Source: Rhodococcus aetherivorans
GTDB taxonomy: Bacteria > Actinomycetota > Actinomycetes > Mycobacteriales > Mycobacteriaceae
Assembly (NCBI RefSeq): GCF_011058165.1
Contig: NZ_JAALEG010000015.1
Span: 24,658 to 88,657, forward strand
DNA length: 64,000 bases
Direction: 5' to 3'
Shown here: positions 1-8,645 of the stretch, one piece after another
Layout of the letters: the number at the start of each line of letters is the position of its first letter
Position numbering within the stretch: the first letter of the stretch is position 1
Program-made: the position numbers and the translations under genes
The notes under the pieces: generated by a model
The model's database searches: none
The model's input: only the letters and a program-made list of their open reading frames with translations
What the model was told of the DNA's origin: nothing

Positions 1-1158
1 GGCAGCCTGCTCTTCGGGCCGCTGGCCGACCGCTACGGCCGCCGCAGGATCATCATGGTGTGCACTGTCATCTTCGCGGTGTTCACGCTCGCCACCGCGC
101 TGGTGACCTCCATGACGGCGCTGATCGTGCTGCGCGTGATCGCGGGTCTCGGCCTCGGCGGTGTGACACCGAATCTCATCGCGATGGTGAGCGAATACAG
201 TCCTGCCCGGATGAGGGCGACGATGGTGACCGTGACGGTCGCGGGCATGTCGCTGGGTGGCTTCGTCGGTGGTTTCGCGGCCGCGTTCCTCATCCCGAAG
301 TTCGGGTGGCAGGCGCTGTTCGTCGTCGGTGGCGTGTTACCGCTGATCTTGATGGCTGTGGCGATGCGGTGGCTGCCGGAATCCGTGAAGTTCCTCGTTG
401 CCCGAGGCCGCAACGAGGAGGCCGCGCACATCGTCGACGAGATCGCGCCCCACGCACGCGTCACCGCCACGGCCAGGTTCGTGCAGGACACGTCGACCGT
501 GACGAAGTCGCCGGTGAGCGTCCTGTTCCAGGGCGGCCGCGCGGTCGACACGGTCCTGTTGTGGGGCGTGTTCGTCATCAACTTCCTGGTCATCTATTTT
601 CTGCTCAGCTGGATGCCGACGCTGTTCGGCGAAGGCGGTCGGAGTGCATCGACCGCGTTGCTCGCCGCGTCGCTGTTCAACCTCGGCGGGATGACGGGTG
701 CGCTGACATTCGGCCGGATCACCGACCGGATCGGCAACGGCTTCGTCGTGGTGATGGCGGGCTACACGCTCGGAGCCGTGTTCACTGCGCTGGTCGCGAT
801 GCTTCTCGGCAGCGGATGGTTGCTGCTGCTGGCGGTCTTCTTCGTCGGATTCGGCATGTCCGGTAGCTCGGCCGGCATCATCGCGATCGCAGCCACGGTG
901 TATCCGGTTGCGGTCCGCGCGACGGGTGTCGGCTGGGCAATGGGCATCGGGCGAATCGGCTCGATCGCGGGTCCGGCGGTCGGCGCGCTTCTGATCGCGG
1001 CGGGGTTGGGTGCGCAGAGCATCTTCCTCCTCACGATCGTGCCGACGCTGCTCGCTGTCGTGACTCTCGGGGTCATGTCCATCCGGAATCGCCGAGCGCA
1101 GAGCAACCGCCGTTCCGAGACCGCTACGACACCCCACACCATGGCTGCAGCCGAATAG
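1..1158 (+). CDS. MFS transporter, probable aromatic/organic acid:H+ symporter (5' end cut by window)
   Basis: The reading frame is open from the first base, so the N-terminus lies outside the window. Translation from base 1 begins with GPLADRYGRRR, the loop 2-3 signature of the major facilitator superfamily. The rest shows alternating hydrophobic membrane segments with a long central loop (about residues 135-185), as expected for a 12-segment carrier. Overall style (RVIAGLGLGGVTPNLIAMVSEYSP, RATGVGWAMGIGRIGSIAGP) resembles the aromatic acid:H+ symporter group. It probably imports an organic acid fed into the downstream catabolic genes. It ends with TAG just before a strong hairpin, so it is probably transcribed separately from the MopB operon. 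Substrate is unknown. Confidence 0.85.
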   Translation, partial: GSLLFGPLADRYGRRRIIMVCTVIFAVFTLATALVTSMTALIVLRVIAGLGLGGVTPNLIAMVSEYSPARMRATMVTVTVAGMSLGGFVGGFAAAFLIPKFGWQALFVVGGVLPLILMAVAMRWLPESVKFLVARGRNEEAAHIVDEIAPHARVTATARFVQDTSTVTKSPVSVLFQGGRAVDTVLLWGVFVINFLVIYFLLSWMPTLFGEGGRSASTALLAASLFNLGGMTGALTFGRITDRIGNGFVVVMAGYTLGAVFTALVAMLLGSGWLLLLAVFFVGFGMSGSSAGIIAIAATVYPVAVRATGVGWAMGIGRIGSIAGPAVGALLIAAGLGAQSIFLLTIVPTLLAVVTLGVMSIRNRRAQSNRRSETATTPHTMAAAE

Positions 1159-1171
1159 CCCTACGCGGTTG

Positions 1172-1212
1172 ACGGTTATTCACCGCATGGAGTTCTGCTG
1201 GTGAATAACCGT
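1172..1212 (+). terminator. Hairpin terminator after the MFS gene
   Basis: A perfect 13-bp inverted repeat (ACGGTTATTCACC, 1172-1184, and its complement 1200-1212) with a 15-nt loop lies 14 bp after the MFS stop codon. There is no T-tract, which is common for actinobacterial terminators. An operator role is possible, since the next promoter begins 33 bp downstream. Confidence 0.55.
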
Positions 1213-1244
1213 TTGCCGTTCGTGGCCGCCGCAACAGGCTCATG

Positions 1245-1273
1245 TTGTGCCATTTACCTACAGATGTTAGATT
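1245..1273 (+). promoter_or_regulatory. TAGATT-class promoter for the MopB operon
   Basis: TTGTGC (1245-1250) and TAGATT (1268-1273) are separated by exactly 17 bp, a sigma70-type arrangement, about 74 bp before the first MopB start codon. The same -10 hexamer recurs ahead of several other operons in this window. The rest of the gap 1274-1346 shows no gene. Confidence 0.6.
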
Positions 1274-1346
1274 GCGATGACGTCGGTGACGATCATCACA
1301 TCCTGCAGAGCCCATCGCCTCTGCCGAACAGCGGACGGAGCGGACA

Positions 1347-3470
1347 GTGCCGGTGAAGTTGTCCTATTGTCGCCTGTGCCCCGCCTCGTGCGGGGTGCGG
1401 GTGGAGGTCGACGGCGATCGGATCCTCGGCATCGTCGGCGACGGACTGCACCCGTTGTCGGGCGGCTACTCGTGTCCGAAAGGACGTCGTGGTGGCGACT
1501 TCCATCAGGGGCCGGATCGGCTCACCACCTCGATGCGCCGCACCCCCGGCGGCAACTTCGAGCCCATCCCGGTGGAGGTCGCGATCGCGGAGATTGCCGA
1601 GCGCCTCGAAGCGATCACGGGGGAGCGCGGTCCGGACGCACTGGCATTGTTCATGGGAACCCAGCAGAACTTCGCGGCGCTGACCGGCCCGATGGCGCGG
1701 GCGTGGTTCCGCACCACCGGATCCCGGAAACTGTTCTCGACCATGACGATCGATCAGTCCGCCAAGTGGATCGTGCAGTCGCGGATGGGGGAGTATCTCG
1801 GCGGGCGCCAGCGCTTCGACACCGCGGACGTGTGGCTGCTGGCCGGCACGAACCCGATGGTGTCGCTCAACGGCGGTGACGGGGACGGCGCGATCACTCA
1901 GAACCCGTCCGTGACGATCCGCAGGGCGCGCGAGCGAGGGCTGAAGCTCATCGTCGTCGATCCTCGGCGCACCGAAACTGCGGTTCGTGCGGACCTGCAC
2001 CTGCAGCTCCGCCCCGGCACCGATGCCGCACTGTTCGCAGGACTGCTGCACGTGATCCTGTCCGAGGGTTGTCACGATCACGGGTTCTGCGAGCGCTTCG
2101 CAGACGGCCTCGAGGAGCTCGGCGCGGCGGTCGCACCGGCGACACCGGCGCACACCGAAGCGGTGACGGGCGTGCCGGCCGCCGATGTCATCCGCGCGGC
2201 CCGGATGTTCGCGGCGGGGCGGCGGGGCATGGCGACAACGGGCACCGGGGTGTGCATGGGCCCGCATTCCAATGTCGCCGAACACCTGGCCGCGTGCCTG
2301 AACGTCGTCTGCGGTCGGTACCTCCGCGAAGGCGAGGTGACACCCAACCGGAACGTTCTCGCACGGACGACCCCGTTGAAGGCGGAGGTTCGTCCGCCGT
2401 ACCGGACCTGGGAATCCGGGTTCCGCAGCCGCATCGGCGGGATCGGCACGATGAACGGCGAGCTGCCGTCGGGCATTCTTGCCGACGAGATCCTCGAGCC
2501 GGGCGCCGACCGGGTGCGGGCACTGGTGGTCTCGGGCGGGAACCCGGCGCGGGCCCTGCCGGATCGGGAGAAGGTCGAACGTGCACTGAGCGAGCTGGAG
2601 CTCTTGGTGTGCGTCGACACGCGAATGTCCGACACCGCCCGGCTGGCCGACTATGTGATCGCGCCGACGATGGCGTACGAGCGACCCGACCACACCTTGC
2701 TGATGGAGTTCTTCTTCGCCCGGCCCTTCGCGCAATACACACCACGACTCGTGGCTCCGCCCGCAGGCGTGATCGAGGACTGGGAGTTCTTCTTCCGCCT
2801 TGCCTCTGCGGCCGGGCACACGGTGAAGTTCGCCGGGCGGGTGCTCGATCCGGACGTGCCGCCCACCTCGGACGAAATGCTCGCGATGTTCGCAGAACGC
2901 GGGCGCGTTTCCATGGACGAAGTGATGTCGGCACGACGCGGCACGCTCGCGCCTCCGGAGGAGAAGGTGGTCGGTCCGCCCGCAGAAGGAGCGTCCGAAC
3001 ATCGCCTCGCCCTGTGCCCGGACGATGTGAGCGCAGAAATCGCTGCTGCACTGGGTGAGTCGACGCCACAACGCGGGCTCACCATGCGGCTGACGGTGCG
3101 CCGCATGCGGGAGCTGATGAATTCGGTGGGCCGGGATGTCAGCGGGCTCGCACGCTTCGGCTACAACCCCGCACACGTGAATCCGCAGGACCTGCGGCAG
3201 CTCGGCATCGAACACGGCGACATCGTGCGCATCCGCTCGGCCCACGGCCGCATCCGGGCTGTCGCACACACCGACCCCACCGTCCGACAGGGCACGGTCT
3301 CGATGACCCACTGCTGGGGTGCGTCCGACGCCGACGCGGACCCCCGCGGAGTCGGCAGCAATGTCAACGACCTGACCGGCTATGACCGAGTCCAGAACAT
3401 CAACGCGATGCCGGTGATGACTGCGGTGCCGGTGGCCGTCGAATCGGAGGTCCCCGCCGGTGCTCACTGA
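1347..3470 (+). CDS. Molybdopterin-dependent oxidoreductase (MopB family), copy 1
   Basis: A 707-aa protein of the bis-molybdopterin guanine dinucleotide family. An N-terminal [4Fe-4S] motif is formed by Cys8, Cys11, Cys15 and Cys43, followed by the large cofactor domains and a C-terminal dinucleotide-binding domain (GTVSMTHCWGASD...GSNVNDLTGYDRVQ). There is no twin-arginine signal, so it is probably cytoplasmic. The start is GTG with GGAG 6 nt upstream. At the place where formate dehydrogenases and nitrate reductases carry the Cys or Sec ligand to Mo, I see D136-QSA-K140 and no Cys. It overlaps the next MopB gene by 11 bp, which implies coupled translation. The reaction is unknown; a hydroxylation, hydration or dehydrogenation of a pathway intermediate is possible. 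Confidence 0.85.
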   Translation: MPVKLSYCRLCPASCGVRVEVDGDRILGIVGDGLHPLSGGYSCPKGRRGGDFHQGPDRLTTSMRRTPGGNFEPIPVEVAIAEIAERLEAITGERGPDALALFMGTQQNFAALTGPMARAWFRTTGSRKLFSTMTIDQSAKWIVQSRMGEYLGGRQRFDTADVWLLAGTNPMVSLNGGDGDGAITQNPSVTIRRARERGLKLIVVDPRRTETAVRADLHLQLRPGTDAALFAGLLHVILSEGCHDHGFCERFADGLEELGAAVAPATPAHTEAVTGVPAADVIRAARMFAAGRRGMATTGTGVCMGPHSNVAEHLAACLNVVCGRYLREGEVTPNRNVLARTTPLKAEVRPPYRTWESGFRSRIGGIGTMNGELPSGILADEILEPGADRVRALVVSGGNPARALPDREKVERALSELELLVCVDTRMSDTARLADYVIAPTMAYERPDHTLLMEFFFARPFAQYTPRLVAPPAGVIEDWEFFFRLASAAGHTVKFAGRVLDPDVPPTSDEMLAMFAERGRVSMDEVMSARRGTLAPPEEKVVGPPAEGASEHRLALCPDDVSAEIAAALGESTPQRGLTMRLTVRRMRELMNSVGRDVSGLARFGYNPAHVNPQDLRQLGIEHGDIVRIRSAHGRIRAVAHTDPTVRQGTVSMTHCWGASDADADPRGVGSNVNDLTGYDRVQNINAMPVMTAVPVAVESEVPAGAH

Positions 3471-5697
3471 CACTTCCGCCACGACGGTCGGCGCACGCAT
3501 CTGTCCGCTGTGCGAAGCGACGTGCGGTCTGCTCTTCGAACTCGGCGGACGCACGGTGACGTCGGTGAGGCCGAACCCCGACGACGTGTTCACCGCAGGG
3601 CACAGTTGCGCGAAGGGGCTGGGCCTCGGGCAACTGGAGAACGACCCCGACGTCATCCGCACTCCGTTGATCCGCGACGGGGACGATTTCCGTGAGGCAA
3701 CGTGGGACGAGGCGTTTGCCGAGATCGGTCGGCGACTGCCTCCGATCATCGCGGCGGACCCCAACAGTTGCGCTGTCTACTCGGGCAACCCGGCCGCGCA
3801 CCACCTGGACCCGTCGTTCTACACGTTGCCGCTGATCTCGGCGATCGGCACCCGCAATGTCTACTCGCCCGCCAGCATCGACACTCTTCCGAAGAACTAC
3901 GCGAACGCATTGCTCTACGGAACCGGGCTCGGAATGGCGGTCCCCGATATCGACCGCACGTCGTATCTGCTGATCCTGGGGTCGAATCCGCTCGTGTCGA
4001 ACGGCAGCACCGTCACCGCGCCGGGAATCGGGAGGCGTTTGGAAGCGCTGCGAGAGCGCGGTGGCACCCTGGTGGTGGTCGACCCGGCGCGCACCCGGAC
4101 GGCGGAGGTCGCCGACCTCCATCTCGCCATCCGGCCCGGTACCGATGCGTTTCTCCTGCTCGCACTCGTCTCGGTGATCGCGACCGAGGGGCTTGCTGCG
4201 CCCGGGCGCCTGACCGGGTACGTCGACGGATTGGACGACGTCCTTCGGCTCACAGAACAGTTCACCCCGGACGCGGTCGCGGAGATCTGCGGTATCGACG
4301 CCGACGTGATCCGCCGGATCGCACGGGATTTCGCCGCTGCCGACTCGGCCGTTGCCCATTCCCGGATGGGTTCGTGCACACAGGAGTTCGGTTCGGTCGC
4401 CAACTGGATGGTCGAGATCCTCAACATCGTGACCGGCAACCTCGATCGGCCGGGGGGCGCGATGTTCCCCGTGCCACCGGCAGGCGGTCCGACCACCTGG
4501 CCCGCCAACCCGAAGGCTCCGCTCGTGTTCGACCGATGGCGGTCGCGGGTCCGGAACATGCCGGAGGCGATGGGAGAGATCCCCGCGGTCTGTTTCGCCG
4601 AGGAAGTCCTGACCCCGGGCCCGGGACAGGTGCGGAGCCTGATCACGATCTCCGGCAACCTGGCACGGTCGTTTCCGAACAGCCACGCTGTCGAGGCCGC
4701 CCTGGCCGATCTCGAATTCATGGTGTGCATCGACGGGTACCTCAACGAGACGACCCGCTATGCCGATGTCATCCTGCCACCTCCACCGCTGACGACGCGG
4801 GGCCACCACGACCTCGCGCTCACCCACTTCCAGGTGCGCAATGTGGCCCGGTACACGGCCCCGTTGCTCGAGCCGAGTCCGGGCCAGGTCCCCGAGTGGC
4901 AGATTTTGCTGCGCCTCGCGGCAATCGTCCGTGGCGAACCGGAGCGGCCGGTCACCGAGCTCGACGACGAGGTCGCCACCACAGCGATCCGTCGCGCAGC
5001 GAAGCTCGCGGGCTGCGAACTCGACGACGTCGTACGGGCGACCGCGGGCCGCACCGGCCCGCAGCGGCTGCTGGACCTGCGGTTGCGCAGCGGCCCGTAC
5101 GGCGACCGGTTCGGTGCCGTTCCCGGCGGACTGACCCTCGAACTGCTCGAACGCAATCCCAACGGCATCGACTACGGGCCGTTGCAACCGCGAATCCCCG
5201 AGGTGCTGCGGACCCCGAATGGACGGATCAACCTCGTCCCCGATGCGTTGATCGCCGACCTGCCGCGCCTGCGTGACACGCTGGCACAACCCGTGCCGGA
5301 GCTGGTCCTCGTCAACCGGCGACAGCGTCGCGGTATGAACTCCTGGCTGCACAATGCGCTGCCACAGCCCGACACAGGTCAGTGTGCGCTGTTCATGAAT
5401 CCGTTCGACGCTGCCGCACGCAACCTCGTGGACGGCGACACGGTGCGTATCGCATCGAAGACCAGCGCTGTCGTCGCCGAACTGCGCATCACCGACGCGA
5501 TGCGTCAGGGCGTGGTGAGCCTGCCGCACGGGTGGGGTCACGACGGCCGTGGTCTCCGCACCACTCGCTCGGCCGCTGCACCCGGTGCGAACGTCAATGC
5601 CCTGGTCGACGACACCGTGGTCGAGCCGCTGACAGGCGCCCCGATCTTCAACGGTTTCCCCGTCGACGTCACCCGCGTGGAAAGGCCGCAGTCATGA
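3460..5697 (+). CDS. Molybdopterin-dependent oxidoreductase (MopB family), copy 2
   Basis: A 745-aa paralogue of the preceding gene. The [4Fe-4S] motif is Cys15, Cys18, Cys22 and Cys50. LILGSNPLVS is the usual cofactor-binding motif, and the C-terminal cap contains GVVSLPHGWGHDGRG and GANVNALVDD. The expected Mo-ligand region reads D141-TLP-K145, again without Cys or Sec. The GTG start lies inside the 3' end of copy 1. The two proteins may form a hetero-oligomer or work on successive substrates. Its stop overlaps the next start (ATGA), so the four genes from 1347 to 8557 behave as one operon. Enzymatic function cannot be named from sequence. Confidence 0.85.
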   Translation: MLTDTSATTVGARICPLCEATCGLLFELGGRTVTSVRPNPDDVFTAGHSCAKGLGLGQLENDPDVIRTPLIRDGDDFREATWDEAFAEIGRRLPPIIAADPNSCAVYSGNPAAHHLDPSFYTLPLISAIGTRNVYSPASIDTLPKNYANALLYGTGLGMAVPDIDRTSYLLILGSNPLVSNGSTVTAPGIGRRLEALRERGGTLVVVDPARTRTAEVADLHLAIRPGTDAFLLLALVSVIATEGLAAPGRLTGYVDGLDDVLRLTEQFTPDAVAEICGIDADVIRRIARDFAAADSAVAHSRMGSCTQEFGSVANWMVEILNIVTGNLDRPGGAMFPVPPAGGPTTWPANPKAPLVFDRWRSRVRNMPEAMGEIPAVCFAEEVLTPGPGQVRSLITISGNLARSFPNSHAVEAALADLEFMVCIDGYLNETTRYADVILPPPPLTTRGHHDLALTHFQVRNVARYTAPLLEPSPGQVPEWQILLRLAAIVRGEPERPVTELDDEVATTAIRRAAKLAGCELDDVVRATAGRTGPQRLLDLRLRSGPYGDRFGAVPGGLTLELLERNPNGIDYGPLQPRIPEVLRTPNGRINLVPDALIADLPRLRDTLAQPVPELVLVNRRQRRGMNSWLHNALPQPDTGQCALFMNPFDAAARNLVDGDTVRIASKTSAVVAELRITDAMRQGVVSLPHGWGHDGRGLRTTRSAAAPGANVNALVDDTVVEPLTGAPIFNGFPVDVTRVERPQS

Positions 5698-6926
5698 CCG
5701 GGGAGTCGGGTGCTCTGACCGGCACCACGATCGGTGTCGTCGGCGCCGGGATGATGGGATCGGCCCTCGCGTACACGTGCGCACGGGCCGGCGCCGACGT
5801 CGTGCTCGTTGCGCGGACCCTCGAGGGTGCGCGCCGCGGAAGGGCGTACGCCGACCGGCGCGAAATGCGTGCACTGCAGGCCGGGACGACGGATACGGCG
5901 GTCTCACAGGCGTTGCTCGCCCGCATCACGCCTACCGAACGGGTTTCGGACCTCGCGCCGGCCTCGTTGGTGGTCGAGGCCGTGGCGGAGAACGTCGCCG
6001 CCAAACAACAGGTCCTGCAGTCGGTCGAGGCCGTCACCGACCCGGGCACCTTCCTCGCGTCGACGACGTCGACCCTGCCGATCACAACGCTCGCATCCAC
6101 GCTGGCACGTCCGGAGAACTTCGTCGGGATGCACTTCTTCTCGCCCGTCGACCGGATGGCGTTGGTGGAGACGATCACCGGTACGCGCACGTCGGAGACC
6201 ACTCTCGCGGCATCCTTGACGTACTCACGGAAGCTCGGGAAGACGCCCATCGTGGTGCGCGACAGCCGGGGGTTCTTCACCAGCCGGGTGATGCAGCCCT
6301 ATCTGGACGAGGCGATGGTCGCGGTCGGGGAAGGAATCGATCCGGTCCTCGTCGAGCGTGCGGCGCTCGAAGCGGGATACCCGGTGCCGCCATTGCAATT
6401 GCTCGACGAGATCACGTTGACCCTCAACCGCGCGGTGCAGCGAGAGAACCGAGCCGCTGTCGGGACCGCCGGCGGCGCGTGGCGGGCGACTGGTGCGGAC
6501 CGTGTCCGCGACCGGATGATCGACGAGCACGGTCGAGTCGGTCGATCGGTGGGACGCGGATTCTACGAGTACGACACCGACGGCACGCGAATCGGGTTGT
6601 GGCCCGGCCTTCGCGACGTGTTCGGGACGACCCGGAATATCCCGGTCGACGACATGCGCGACCGGTTGCTCTTCGTCGAGGTGATCGAAGCGCTGCGTTG
6701 TCTCGACGAAGGTGTGATCGGTTCCGAGGCCGACGCAGACACCGGATCCGTTCTCGGCATCGGATTCCCCGCGCACACCGGTGGGGTCGTGTCGTTCAGG
6801 CGGTCCTATACCGGTGGTGCGGAGGGATTCACGGCTCGCGCCCGCGAACTTGCCGACCGCTACGGCCACCGCTTCCTCCCGCCGGAACAGAGTTCGGAAG
6901 CACACGATCAACCGGAGTATCCATGA
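5694..6926 (+). CDS. 3-hydroxyacyl-CoA dehydrogenase
   Basis: A 410-aa NAD-dependent dehydrogenase that oxidises 3-hydroxyacyl-CoA to 3-oxoacyl-CoA. The Rossmann motif GVVGAGMMGSA is at residues 14-24. His147 in NFVGMHFFSP is the likely catalytic base, and RGFFTSRV resembles the equivalent segment of FadB-type fused enzymes. There is no crotonase domain, so it is a stand-alone dehydrogenase with a doubled C-terminal helical domain. The ATG was chosen because it overlaps the upstream stop (ATGA) and immediately precedes the Rossmann fold. Its stop overlaps the next gene in the same way. Its place between MopB enzymes and a ferredoxin reductase suggests a beta-oxidation step on the same substrate. 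Confidence 0.88.
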   Translation: MTGESGALTGTTIGVVGAGMMGSALAYTCARAGADVVLVARTLEGARRGRAYADRREMRALQAGTTDTAVSQALLARITPTERVSDLAPASLVVEAVAENVAAKQQVLQSVEAVTDPGTFLASTTSTLPITTLASTLARPENFVGMHFFSPVDRMALVETITGTRTSETTLAASLTYSRKLGKTPIVVRDSRGFFTSRVMQPYLDEAMVAVGEGIDPVLVERAALEAGYPVPPLQLLDEITLTLNRAVQRENRAAVGTAGGAWRATGADRVRDRMIDEHGRVGRSVGRGFYEYDTDGTRIGLWPGLRDVFGTTRNIPVDDMRDRLLFVEVIEALRCLDEGVIGSEADADTGSVLGIGFPAHTGGVVSFRRSYTGGAEGFTARARELADRYGHRFLPPEQSSEAHDQPEYP

Positions 6927-8557
6927 CATACGTAGTCACCCAAGCCTGCTGCAACGACGCGACGTGTGTCGCGGTGTGTCCGGTGAACTGCATTCACCCG
7001 ACTCCCGACGAAGCGCAGTACGCGCGCACCGAGATGCTCTACATCGATCCGGACACCTGCATCGATTGCGGGGCGTGCGCCGACGTGTGTCCGGTGGAGG
7101 CGATCGCGCCCGACAGCGATCTCACAGCCGAGACCGAGATCTACAAGGATCTCAATGCCGCATACTTCCTGGGGAACCCGACCGTGTCCGGCCCGACGGA
7201 GGTGCCGAAGGAGCCCGTCGTCGTCGCCGAGCGGCCCGGTCCGCTGCGGGTGGCGATCGTGGGTTCCGGTCCGTCCGCCTTCTACGCTGCCGAGGAATTG
7301 CTGAAACGGCGTGACATCGACGTGGAGGTCTCCATGTTCGAGCGGCTCCCCGTCGTCGGTGGGCTCGTCCGCTTCGGTGTGGCACCGGATCATCAGACGA
7401 CGAAGGCCGTCGAGCGGGTCTTCGCCCGTACCGCCGGCCGCAACGGCTTCCGCGCATTTCTCGGTGTGGAGGTCGGACGTGACCTCAGCGTCGACGAACT
7501 GCTCGACCACCACCATGCGGTGATCCACGCAGGCGGCGCTTCCGACGACCGGAAGCTCGGTATCCCGGGCGAAGACCTGCCGGGCAGCTTTGCCGCACGT
7601 GAATTCGTGGCCTGGTACAACGGGCATCCGGACTACGCCGACCGTACGTTCGATCTGTCGGGGCGTCGCGCCGTGGTGATCGGCAACGGCAATGTCGCGT
7701 TGGATGTAGCGCGGGTCCTGGCACGCGATCCCGAGCGGCTCGTGCCCGGCGACATCGCGGAGCATGCTCTGGATGTACTGCGCCGCAGCGCGATCGAGGA
7801 GGTGGTGGTGCTCGGGCGCCGCGGCCCCGAGCACGGGGCGTTCACGACACCGGAACTGCTGGCGCTGGGCTCGTTGCCCGAGCTGGACGTGACCGTCCAC
7901 GGCGGTTACGACGCGCCGGAGGGCGCCTCGATCAAGCTGCAGACGATCGCCGAGTACGCGCACCGGCGTCCGCAACCGGGCAGGCGGAGGATCACGCTAC
8001 GCTTCCAGGCCGCGCCGGTCGAGATTCTCGGCGGCACTCGCGTCGAGGGTCTGCGGATCGCACCGTACGGCCAGGCGGGGCCCGGCGAGGACCTCGACGC
8101 GTCTCTGGTGTTGCGGTCTGTGGGGTATCGCGGCCGTCCGGTGTCGGGTCTGCCGTTCGACGCGGTCCGCGGAACGATACCCAACGTCGCAGGTCGCGTC
8201 GTCGATCCGGCCGGCAACCGTCCGATATCCGGTGTCTACGTAGCAGGCTGGATCAAGCGGGGGCCGACCGGCGTGATCGGGACCAATCGATATTGCGCAG
8301 CCGAGACCGTCGAAGCGATCGTTGCTGACCACGAACGCGCCCTCCTGTCGCGGCCGAGCCGCACGGGCGACGATCTGGCGGCGATCGTCGAGACGCGCTG
8401 TCCGGACGCGTTCGGCTTCGACGGCTGGCGGCGCATCGACCGGTACGAACGTACCGAGGGGCGTCGTCAAGGCCGCGCCCGTCGGAAACTGGTCGAGGTC
8501 GATGCGATGCGCGCCGTCGCCCATGGTGCGGACGCCCATTCGTACTTGCCTCAATAA
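6923..8557 (+). CDS. fprB: Ferredoxin fused to ferredoxin-NADP+ reductase (FprB-like)
   Basis: A 544-aa two-part electron carrier. Residues 1-60 form a 7Fe-type ferredoxin with an N-terminal Cys cluster (Cys9/10, Cys15, Cys19-Pro, Cys23) and a second CxxCxxCxxxCP cluster (Cys46, 49, 52, 56). From about residue 108, VAIVGSGPSAFYAAEEL begins an adrenodoxin-reductase-like FAD domain. An NADP-binding segment (VVIGNGNVALDVARVLARD) follows, and a C-terminal GVYVAGWIKRGPTGVIGTNR motif. Architecture and length resemble FprB of M. tuberculosis. ATG overlaps the previous stop. It could pass electrons between NADPH and the MopB enzymes or the P450 ferredoxins; the operon position favours the former. Confidence 0.9.
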   Translation: MTYVVTQACCNDATCVAVCPVNCIHPTPDEAQYARTEMLYIDPDTCIDCGACADVCPVEAIAPDSDLTAETEIYKDLNAAYFLGNPTVSGPTEVPKEPVVVAERPGPLRVAIVGSGPSAFYAAEELLKRRDIDVEVSMFERLPVVGGLVRFGVAPDHQTTKAVERVFARTAGRNGFRAFLGVEVGRDLSVDELLDHHHAVIHAGGASDDRKLGIPGEDLPGSFAAREFVAWYNGHPDYADRTFDLSGRRAVVIGNGNVALDVARVLARDPERLVPGDIAEHALDVLRRSAIEEVVVLGRRGPEHGAFTTPELLALGSLPELDVTVHGGYDAPEGASIKLQTIAEYAHRRPQPGRRRITLRFQAAPVEILGGTRVEGLRIAPYGQAGPGEDLDASLVLRSVGYRGRPVSGLPFDAVRGTIPNVAGRVVDPAGNRPISGVYVAGWIKRGPTGVIGTNRYCAAETVEAIVADHERALLSRPSRTGDDLAAIVETRCPDAFGFDGWRRIDRYERTEGRRQGRARRKLVEVDAMRAVAHGADAHSYLPQ

Positions 8558-8591
8558 ACAACAACCTTTAGATTTAACAGGCGGGTGTGAT
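8546..8591 (+). promoter_or_regulatory. TAGATT-class promoter with GTGTGAT element
   Basis: TTGCCT (8546-8551) and TAGATT (8569-8574) are 17 bp apart; the -35 lies in the end of the reductase gene. GTGTGAT (8585-8591) follows 10 bp after the -10. It would drive the acyl-CoA ligase and SDR that follow. Confidence 0.55.
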
Positions 8592-8645
8592 CTGCGCCTC
8601 ACCGAGGTGGGCCCGCATCGACGACACACATTCATGGAGGGCTAC

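Noticed and set aside
1347..5697. Selenocysteine formate dehydrogenase
   Set aside because: No in-frame TGA and no Cys or Sec context at the expected ligand position in either MopB gene.
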